Shown here in pieces: positions 16,031-22,174 of a DNA stretch of 22,174 bases (the first letter of the stretch is position 1; each line of letters opens with the position of its first letter). The DNA lies in assembly GCA_011371325.1 (NCBI GenBank), contig DRQV01000039.1, positions 1 to 22,174 on the forward strand, in the 5' to 3' direction. The notes under the pieces are model-generated. The model saw only the letters and a program-made list of their open reading frames with translations. It had not been told where the DNA came from and searched no databases. This stretch comes from Thioploca sp. (GTDB taxonomy: Bacteria; Pseudomonadota; Gammaproteobacteria; Beggiatoales; Beggiatoaceae). Position numbers and translations under genes: made by a program.

Positions 16031-17770
16031 ATGAGCCGTACTGTTATCCTCTGTGTTGATGATGAACCTACTATACTCGATAGCCTAAAAATAGAACTTA
16101 AAACTGCCTTTGGTGGTAAGTTTTTGATTGAGACTGCTGAAAGTGGCGAAGAAGCCATGGATTTGGTTGAGGAATTATTGGAAGATAAATATGAATTACC
16201 ATTAGTTATCTCCGATTATATCATGCCTAATCTCAAGGGCGATGAATTATTAAAACATATCCATAATATCTCACCAGCAACTCTTAAAATCATGTTGACC
16301 GGTCAAGCCGATATGAACGCGGTGGCCAATGCGATTGAACATGCTAATTTATACCGTTATATTGCAAAACCTTGGAATACTGAAGATTTAATTTTAACTA
16401 TTTCTGAAGCAGTTAAAAGTTACTTTCAAGAACAAGAAATAATTATTAAAAATAAAGAATTAGAAAGGAGAGTTAAAACTTTTCATAAATTTGTACCAGC
16501 ACAATTTCTTAGATTATTACAAATTAAGGACTGTGATCAAATTCAAATAGGTACTTGCATTAATAAAGAAATGACAATCATGTTTGCTGATATTCGTGAT
16601 TTTACTACTTTGTCAGAAAATATGACTCCCCAAGAAAATTTTAATTTTATTAATACTTATTTGAGTAAGATGGAACCAATTATTGATAAATATTTTGGGT
16701 TTATTGACAAATATATTGGCGATGGAATAATGGCGTTATTTCCAACCAATGCTGACGATGCCGTACAAGCAGCATTAGAAATGTTAAAAGTTTTAGCAAA
16801 ATATAACCTTACTAGAGGCCGTCCAGAACGACCAGTTATTAATATTGGGATTGGAATTCATACTGGTTCTTTAATGCTTGGTACTGTTGGAGGTAAAAAC
16901 CGTATGGATGGCACGGTTATTTCGGACTCAGTTAATTTAGCTTCACGCATTGAAGGTTTAAATAAGACTTATAATACTTCAATACTAATCACAGAGCAAA
17001 CATATCAGCAGTTATCTGAAGTTGCTAAATATAATATTCGGATTATTGATCGAGTAACTGTCAAAGGCAAAACTAAAGCGGTTACTATTTATGAAATATT
17101 TGATACCAATTCAACCTTAAATTTTGAGCAGAAAATAGCTACGCTTGCAGATTTTGAGACTGGTTGTAGACTTTTTCATCAAGAAGAATTTACTAAAGCT
17201 CAAAGTTTATTTAAACAAATAATTGCTATAAATCCCACTGACACTGCTGCACAGATGTATTTTAATAATTGTAATAGCATTATCAGTATGATTATGTCAG
17301 AAAAATTTAAAATTCTAATTATCGATGATACTATATTAAATATTCAAGTATTATCCGTTATGTTAGAAAAAAAGAACCAATTTAAAGTTATAGTTGCTGA
17401 AAGTGGTGTTAATGGCATACAAAAAGCTATACAAGAACAACCTGATCTAATTTTGTTGGATATAATGATGCCTGGAATCGACGGATTTGATACTTGCGAA
17501 AAATTAAAATCTGAATTACAAACAAAGGATATTCCAATCATTTTTATGAGTGCTTTATCAACTATCGACGATAAAGTTAAAGGTTTTAAATTAGGAGCTG
17601 TCGATTACATTACCAAACCATTTCAGTTAGAAGAAGTTTTAATCAGGATTAAAACTCAGCTAAATTTAGGTCTTTTACAACGCCAACGTTCATTGAGAAA
17701 TACCTTAAAAATAAGTGATTGTGAATTAAAAACTAAGATAGAAAATTTAATTACAAATAGTCATATATAA
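16031..17770 (+). CDS. Response regulator-class III adenylate cyclase with a second C-terminal receiver
   Basis: This soluble 579-residue protein should make cyclic AMP under phosphorelay control. The N-terminal receiver (about 4-130) has CVDDEP, phosphoacceptor Asp62 in SDYIMPN, and YRYIAKPW, as in RpfG-like receivers. A short helical linker leads to the class III cyclase domain (about 178-360). Metal-binding Asp187 is in FADIRDFT and Asp231 in KYIGDG. Transition-state Asn302 and Arg306 are in SVNLASR. Lys227 and Thr295 fill the base-recognition positions, the Lys/Thr pair known from CyaB1-type adenylate cyclases, so ATP is the likely substrate. A TPR-like tail (about 375-415) is typical of such cyclases. 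Then MSEKFKILIIDD (Met422) begins a complete second receiver with Asp477 and TKPF. It looks like a fusion of two once separate genes. It ends 20 nt before a convergent glycosyltransferase gene. Confidence 0.95.
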   Translation: MSRTVILCVDDEPTILDSLKIELKTAFGGKFLIETAESGEEAMDLVEELLEDKYELPLVISDYIMPNLKGDELLKHIHNISPATLKIMLTGQADMNAVANAIEHANLYRYIAKPWNTEDLILTISEAVKSYFQEQEIIIKNKELERRVKTFHKFVPAQFLRLLQIKDCDQIQIGTCINKEMTIMFADIRDFTTLSENMTPQENFNFINTYLSKMEPIIDKYFGFIDKYIGDGIMALFPTNADDAVQAALEMLKVLAKYNLTRGRPERPVINIGIGIHTGSLMLGTVGGKNRMDGTVISDSVNLASRIEGLNKTYNTSILITEQTYQQLSEVAKYNIRIIDRVTVKGKTKAVTIYEIFDTNSTLNFEQKIATLADFETGCRLFHQEEFTKAQSLFKQIIAINPTDTAAQMYFNNCNSIISMIMSEKFKILIIDDTILNIQVLSVMLEKKNQFKVIVAESGVNGIQKAIQEQPDLILLDIMMPGIDGFDTCEKLKSELQTKDIPIIFMSALSTIDDKVKGFKLGAVDYITKPFQLEEVLIRIKTQLNLGLLQRQRSLRNTLKISDCELKTKIENLITNSHI

Positions 17771-17790
17771 TTATTCACTTTGATATTAAT

Positions 17791-18735
17791 TTACCAAATA
17801 TTTGTTACGTTATCTAAAATATTCAAAAAATTCTGTTGTTCTTGAACCAAAGTATATTGTTTAGTTGTTTGTTTTGCGTTATTTAACATTATCTTCCGTT
17901 TTGATTCTGACATAGATAAAGCTATCTTAATCATTGCTGATATTTCCGTAATATTATACTCAGGCATAAGACAGTTAATATCATGTTTACAAAATGAGCG
18001 ATTACCAACACAATCTGGACAAATTACTATAGTATTTAATACCATACCTTCCAAAGCTGGCAAGAAAAATCCTTCATTATAAGAACTAGGTAAAAAAACA
18101 GTAACTTTAGCTTGGTTTATTATATTTAAAAAATCTTTTCTAGCTAATGGGCTGGTAAGAACTTTTACATTTTCTATATTTAGACGTTTTTGTAAATTTA
18201 TCGCTAAATTAGGTTGTTTTAATCCGGCAATTAATAAATTATAACGATGCTTAACTATTGGTAAAGTCTGAATATTTATCCCATTTGGATTGGTAAATAT
18301 AGGTCCATTAATTTGCTGACTATTACGCAATGCCTCAGTTACTTCTTCACTTACACAAATTCTAATTGCTTTATTTCGTAAAAAAATATAACGTGGATCA
18401 GTAGGAACTGAATGACGTATATGCTGAATTAAATTAATAATTGGAATATCAGGTATTTGAGTCAAAATATTCCAATCTAATCCAGCTAAAAATAAACAAT
18501 CTGCTTGGTCTAATTGCCAAGTTTTATTTATTTGTGCATGATTTAACCAAGGATTATTTTCCCAAACTGTTGTTGGTGAAAAGTAGATTTGAGGGTAATA
18601 TTGTTTAGATTTGATGGTATGATTAAAATAATCCCACACTTTTAAATGCCCACCAGTAAAACCTTGAAAATCTCGGTAAAATAGCAATTGTTTTTTAGAA
18701 TTGAAAATATATTTAAGTTTTTTTAAAAGATACAT
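17791..18735 (-). CDS. GT-B fold glycosyltransferase (family 4-like)
   Basis: This 314-residue cytoplasmic protein is probably a retaining GT-B glycosyltransferase adding sugar to a surface polysaccharide, lipid or protein; acceptor and donor cannot be read from the sequence. The C-terminal half carries the nucleotide-sugar binding pattern: LPSSYNEGFFLPALEGM with the E-x7-E pair Glu221/Glu229, then NTIVICPDCVGNRSFC. The N-terminal half has FYRDFQGFTGGHLKVWDYF, where GG and H resemble the acceptor-side loop of family 4 enzymes. It is shorter than the usual 350-400 residues but both Rossmann halves seem present. There is no signal peptide. The gene stands alone, with no polysaccharide cluster around it. 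The ATG at 18735 has no visible ribosome binding site. Confidence 0.82.
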   Translation of the reverse strand: MYLLKKLKYIFNSKKQLLFYRDFQGFTGGHLKVWDYFNHTIKSKQYYPQIYFSPTTVWENNPWLNHAQINKTWQLDQADCLFLAGLDWNILTQIPDIPIINLIQHIRHSVPTDPRYIFLRNKAIRICVSEEVTEALRNSQQINGPIFTNPNGINIQTLPIVKHRYNLLIAGLKQPNLAINLQKRLNIENVKVLTSPLARKDFLNIINQAKVTVFLPSSYNEGFFLPALEGMVLNTIVICPDCVGNRSFCKHDINCLMPEYNITEISAMIKIALSMSESKRKIMLNNAKQTTKQYTLVQEQQNFLNILDNVTNIW

Positions 18736-19061
18736 TGTAATATCGAAATCATTATGAAAATAATTGGTAAAATATAACTGAAATTTAATAAATATATCTT
18801 ATTATCTCATAGTTTAACATGGGTAGTAATTAAATTTTATATGGTTTTTGGAAAAGTAACATAAATTTAGTTTACTGGTTAATAAATTCTGATTTGAAAA
18901 CTCTCAGCTTTTTTTTAAACTAGTTAAGGCAGTTTTATACCGTTATTAAAGTATTATCTTGAATTAATAAACGCATTATTTAATTTGTTAAAATATAAAT
19001 AGTTATAAAAAGCTATACAAATTCAAGATTATTAATAATATTTATAAATGTGAGTTATAAA
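18736..19061. other. Divergent AT-rich intergenic region
   Basis: About 325 nt between the divergent glycosyltransferase and binding-protein genes. It must carry promoters for both, but I see no consensus pair clear enough to call in this AT-rich stretch. It contains the inverted repeat listed at 18956-19029 and no open frame or RNA gene that I recognise. Confidence 0.6.
18956..19029. promoter_or_regulatory. 10-bp inverted repeat upstream of the PBP-II/PBP-I operon
   Basis: ATCTTGAATT at 18956-18965 is the perfect reverse complement of AATTCAAGAT at 19020-19029. The spacer is 54 nt and the right arm ends about 32 nt before the ATG at 19062. The layout is like that in front of the hybrid kinase gene (11-bp arms, 48-nt spacer). 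It could be an operator pair, an RNA stem, or chance in AT-rich DNA. Confidence 0.3.
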
Positions 19062-20729
19062 ATGTTTAAATTTTTCATACTTTCAATAATGCTTTTTATT
19101 ATTATTAGTTGTGAACAACAAGATACTAAAATTGAATCGAAAACTCATGATTTGATTTCTGATTGTGAAAATATTAAAAGTTGTTTACGCATACCATTAG
19201 GTGGCAAGGTCAAAACTATTGATCCTGGTTTAGTTAATCAAGTATTAGATTATATAATAGTTGATCAATTATTTGTTGGCTTAACAGCTTTAGAGAAAAA
19301 TACTTATAAAGTTGTTCCTGCTTTAGCTACTAGTTGGCAAGTTAGTGAAGATGGTAAATTTTATACGTTTATATTGCGTCAGGATATAACTTGGAGTGAT
19401 GGAAATCCAATAACTGCTCATGATTTTGTATGGACAATCCAACGTAATCTTGCCAAAGAAACTAAATCTTCCAATGCTTCTGAATTATTTATTATCAAAA
19501 ATGCTGAACTATTTCATAAGGGTGAAATAGATAAAGCAATGGTGGGTGTACATGCAGTTGGAGAGTATAAACTTAGTTTTGAACTAGAACATGCTGCTGG
19601 ATATTTCCCTTCTTTAGTAAATTTAAGAGTTTACCGGCCTTTGCCTAAACATATTATTGATAAGTATGGAAATAATTGGACAGAATCTAATAACATAGTA
19701 ACTAATGGACCTTATTACCTAAGCAGTTGGGATAAAGGTAATAAAATTGGTTTAAAAAGAAACTCAACATATTATATAAAGAAAAAAAATAATATTCAGG
19801 AAATTTATTACTATATAATTCCAGAAAATTATATTGGCTTGACTATGTACGAAAAAAATGATTTAGATATAATGGGCGGTTTATATCTTAAATTGCCACA
19901 AACTGAAATTCCTCGTATTGAAGAAAATTCCCAGTTATCTAGGGAAATTCAAATGGGTCCTCAAGGATGTACCGAATGGTATGGATTTAATACCAAACGA
20001 TTTCCAACTGATAATGTAAATGTTCGTAAGGCTATTTCCAGTGCTATCGACAAACAACTATTGTTAGAAGTAGTATTTGGTGATAGTAATATCCCGGCAA
20101 AAACTATCACTCCATCATGGTTGTTAGAAACTAAAGATAATAAAAAAATAGGATTGCAATTTGATCCGAAACAAGCCAACGAATTTTTAACTCAAGCAGG
20201 TTATTCTGAAGGTAAAAAATTACCAGAAATTATATTAATGCGTAGTACTGGAGAGACTGATTATAGAGAAGTATCAAGAGCAATTAAAACTTTTTTACAG
20301 CATTATTTAAATATTGATATTAAGGTAGTTGATTTGGCATCCAATAGATATATGGCAACTATATTTGGCAAACCATTTGAAGAAAGGCCACATATTTTTA
20401 GAATTCGTTGGTGTGCTGACTATCCGGATGCTAATGATTTTTTATATCAACTTTTTCATCCAGATATAGGCTATTTTGGTTGGTTATTGACTGATGAAAA
20501 TCTTAGACAAGAATTAACCACAGTTATTGAGAAAGCTCAATGGGTTACTGACCCAATTGAACGTAAAATGTTATACCGTCAAGTTGAGAAAATCTTAGTA
20601 GAAGAGGCTGCTGTAGTTATGCCCTTATATTTTGATAATGTACAGTTTTTGGTAAAAGATCGAATTAAAGGTTGGTATAATATGGCTTTTGGCGGTCAGC
20701 ATATTCTTAATTGGTCATTAGAAAATTAG
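19062..20729 (+). CDS. Oligopeptide-binding (OppA/SBP family 5, PBP-II) lipoprotein
   Basis: Members of this family bind peptides, or sometimes other solutes, outside the inner membrane for ABC importers or receptors. From the ATG at 19062 the protein has 555 residues and starts with a lipoprotein signal: MFKFFILSIMLFIIIS then Cys17. The residue after it is Glu, not the Asp that retains lipoproteins in the inner membrane of E. coli. The mature domain shows GGKVKTIDPGLVNQV, LFVGLTAL, ALATSWQVSEDGKFYTFILR, TAHDFVWT, then GFNTKRFPTDNVNVRKAISSAIDK, the usual SBP_bac_5 landmarks, and a full C-terminus. A GTG at 19050 would add four residues (MSYK); I prefer the ATG because it gives the compact lipoprotein signal with GAG about 8 nt upstream. 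No permease or ATPase genes are next to it. The PBP-I/channel-like gene follows after 12 nt. Confidence 0.93.
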   Translation: MFKFFILSIMLFIIISCEQQDTKIESKTHDLISDCENIKSCLRIPLGGKVKTIDPGLVNQVLDYIIVDQLFVGLTALEKNTYKVVPALATSWQVSEDGKFYTFILRQDITWSDGNPITAHDFVWTIQRNLAKETKSSNASELFIIKNAELFHKGEIDKAMVGVHAVGEYKLSFELEHAAGYFPSLVNLRVYRPLPKHIIDKYGNNWTESNNIVTNGPYYLSSWDKGNKIGLKRNSTYYIKKKNNIQEIYYYIIPENYIGLTMYEKNDLDIMGGLYLKLPQTEIPRIEENSQLSREIQMGPQGCTEWYGFNTKRFPTDNVNVRKAISSAIDKQLLLEVVFGDSNIPAKTITPSWLLETKDNKKIGLQFDPKQANEFLTQAGYSEGKKLPEIILMRSTGETDYREVSRAIKTFLQHYLNIDIKVVDLASNRYMATIFGKPFEERPHIFRIRWCADYPDANDFLYQLFHPDIGYFGWLLTDENLRQELTTVIEKAQWVTDPIERKMLYRQVEKILVEEAAVVMPLYFDNVQFLVKDRIKGWYNMAFGGQHILNWSLEN

Positions 20730-20741
20730 GCTGGAATAACT

Positions 20742-22174
20742 ATGATTAATAAAATAAATCTTGGAATATTGTTTCTAATTATAGCTATTTTAGCTGGAGT
20801 TATGATTGGAAAAGAGATGTTTAATAATGATAATAATTTGTATATAGCTTTGGTTGGACCAATGCAAAATAGCAATGGTAAAGCGATGCAACAAGGTGTA
20901 CAAATGTATTTAGATCAAGTGAATAGTGGTATTGGTGGTAAAAAGTTTAAATTACTCCAATTTGATGATCAAAACCAACATAAAATTGCTAAACAACAAG
21001 CATTAAAAATCATTAATAGTAAAGCTCTTGCTGTTATTGGTCATTATGATAGCAAATCTTCTATTGAGGCTGGTCAAATTTATAAGCAATATGGTATCCC
21101 TGCGATTACTGGAAGTGCAACAGCTGATCAGATAACTAAAAACAATGATTGGTATTTTCGGGTTATTTTTAATAATAGTGATCAAGGAGCATTATTAGCA
21201 AATTATACCAAAAAAAATCTTAACTTTGATAAAGCTTATATTTTCTTTGACTCCGATCCTTATGGTGAAAGTCTCGCAAAAACTTTTTCTGAAACTGCTA
21301 AACGTATTAGATTAAATATAGAGCATAAATGGAGCTTTACTGAAAAAAATACTAGTTTTGAAGATAGTTTTAATAAAATGCTCAATATTTTGGAAAAAGA
21401 AAGTGAGCCAGGCATATTATTTTTAGCTACTCATTCAAATCATGCTATTAAAGCAATAGCTGGATTGAGACGGTTAGAAAATAAAATTCCAATTATTGGC
21501 CCGGATGCTTTAGCTAGTAGTTACTTTATGCAAAATTTAAAAGAAAAATATCCTCAAGAAAAAAATTATCCTGGCTATTATACTGAAGGAATTTATATGG
21601 CCTCACCATTTCTGGTTGATATTTCTGGTAAAAGAGCTCAAGACTTTAAATATGAATTTCTTAAACGAGGTTATTCCATAGATTCTATGATTACTTCAGC
21701 TTTATATTATGATGCAACTATGGTTGTTGTAAATGCTCTACAAAAATTTATAGATGATGAAATACATAATATTTCTATTAAAGAGCAACGTAAACAAGTT
21801 AGAAAAAATTTAGCCAACTATTCTAAACTAACCAATGCAGTTGAAGGAGTTACCGGAGAAATATATTTTGATAAGAATGGTGATGCTATTAAAATGATAC
21901 CAGTTGCAGTGTTTAATAAAGGTAAACCGATTTCTACTTTAGAACAATATCAGCCATTAGCTAATTTGCGTAATGTGGATAACTTATTACTTGATATATT
22001 ACAAAATAAAACTATCCAAGTTAATGGTAAATTTATGACTAAAGCTAATGTTGTTTATGTTGGAATTGATTTTAATAGTATTAGTGCTCTTGATTCGAGT
22101 AATTCAACTTATACTGCTGATTTTTACATTTGGTTTAGGTATAAAAATACTGATAATGCAAATTTTTCTAACAT
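20742..22174 (+). CDS. PBP-I (Leu/amino-acid-binding type) protein fused to a probable Cys-loop ligand-gated channel domain, cut by window edge
   Basis: 477 residues are visible with no stop. A hydrophobic N-terminal segment (about 5-24, no lipobox Cys) is a signal peptide or anchor. A type I periplasmic binding domain (about 32-410) follows, of the Peripla_BP_6 family. It has ALVGPMQNSNGKAMQQGVQMY, then GHYDSKSS (Gly100-Ser107) and ITGSATADQIT (Ile122 on), matching the amino-acid backbone-binding loops of LivJ, so an amino-acid-like ligand is plausible. From Lys423 the sequence leaves that family: IQVNGKFM, then VVYVGIDFNSISALD and STYTADFYIWFRY (455-467). This resembles strands 1-2 of the extracellular domain of Cys-loop type pentameric channels. 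The channel call rests on about 37 residues by recognition only; the membrane part lies beyond the edge. It follows the PBP-II lipoprotein by 12 nt with GGA upstream of the ATG, so the two form an operon. Confidence 0.8.
   Translation, partial: MINKINLGILFLIIAILAGVMIGKEMFNNDNNLYIALVGPMQNSNGKAMQQGVQMYLDQVNSGIGGKKFKLLQFDDQNQHKIAKQQALKIINSKALAVIGHYDSKSSIEAGQIYKQYGIPAITGSATADQITKNNDWYFRVIFNNSDQGALLANYTKKNLNFDKAYIFFDSDPYGESLAKTFSETAKRIRLNIEHKWSFTEKNTSFEDSFNKMLNILEKESEPGILFLATHSNHAIKAIAGLRRLENKIPIIGPDALASSYFMQNLKEKYPQEKNYPGYYTEGIYMASPFLVDISGKRAQDFKYEFLKRGYSIDSMITSALYYDATMVVVNALQKFIDDEIHNISIKEQRKQVRKNLANYSKLTNAVEGVTGEIYFDKNGDAIKMIPVAVFNKGKPISTLEQYQPLANLRNVDNLLLDILQNKTIQVNGKFMTKANVVYVGIDFNSISALDSSNSTYTADFYIWFRYKNTDNANFSN

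Noticed and set aside
16890..16960. Guanylate rather than adenylate cyclase
   Set aside because: Guanylate cyclases carry Glu and Cys/Ser-type residues at the base-recognition positions; here they are Lys227 and Thr295, as in CyaB1-type adenylate cyclases. Still a prediction.

Overview
The window is AT-rich (roughly one third G+C by eye) bacterial chromosome. Gene content points to a gammaproteobacterium: CcmF (system I cytochrome c maturation), TrmJ, an Slt70-type lytic transglycosylase and a tRNA-Asn with encoded CCA. The heavy load of signalling proteins (five-PAS hybrid histidine kinase, CHASE2 Ser/Thr kinase with PP2C phosphatase, response-regulator cyclase) and the PBP-I/ligand-gated-channel-like gene at the right edge suggest a Beggiatoa/Thiomargarita-type sulfur bacterium of the Thiotrichales. 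That placement is inference, not proof. No CRISPR array, rRNA, intact insertion sequence or phage gene was seen.

Layout. 1-1236, minus strand: a small membrane protein followed by the N-terminal part of a PMCA-type P-type Ca2+ ATPase that runs off the left edge. 1312-3249, plus: a lone ccmF. 3250-3508: a long hairpin-forming repeat, then an 11-bp inverted repeat that ends just before the next start codon. 3509-9106, plus: the hybrid histidine kinase and an HlyD-type membrane fusion protein with no ABC partner in view. 9191-11796, minus: trmJ and slt, overlapping by 4 nt. 11971-12129, plus: a textbook promoter, tRNA-Asn and a short hairpin terminator. 12124-15443, minus: a CHASE2-TPR-like-Ser/Thr kinase and a PP2C phosphatase, overlapping by 4 nt with a strong Shine-Dalgarno for the phosphatase. 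15444-16030: a 587-nt gap that looks like decayed coding DNA. 16031-17770, plus: REC-class III cyclase-REC fusion. 17791-18735, minus: a GT-B glycosyltransferase. 18736-19061: intergenic region with an inverted repeat. 19062-22174, plus: a lipoprotein of the oligopeptide-binding (PBP-II) family, then, 12 nt later, a periplasmic amino-acid-binding-like (PBP-I) protein whose last visible residues read into a second domain.

How the parts relate. Most genes outside the housekeeping trmJ-slt/tRNA block sense or relay signals: His-Asp phosphorelay, Ser/Thr phosphorylation with its own reversing phosphatase, and cyclic-nucleotide synthesis. The most interesting locus is the right edge. After the PBP-I domain, about 37 residues match what I expect of the first strands of a pentameric (Cys-loop type) ligand-gated ion channel extracellular domain, and the partner gene upstream is a PBP-II binding protein. 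PBP-I fusions and PBP-II operon partners are architectures reported for prokaryotic Cys-loop receptor homologues. If the downstream sequence confirms it, this is a bacterial receptor-channel in which a solute-binding protein module gates, or presents ligand to, an ion channel.
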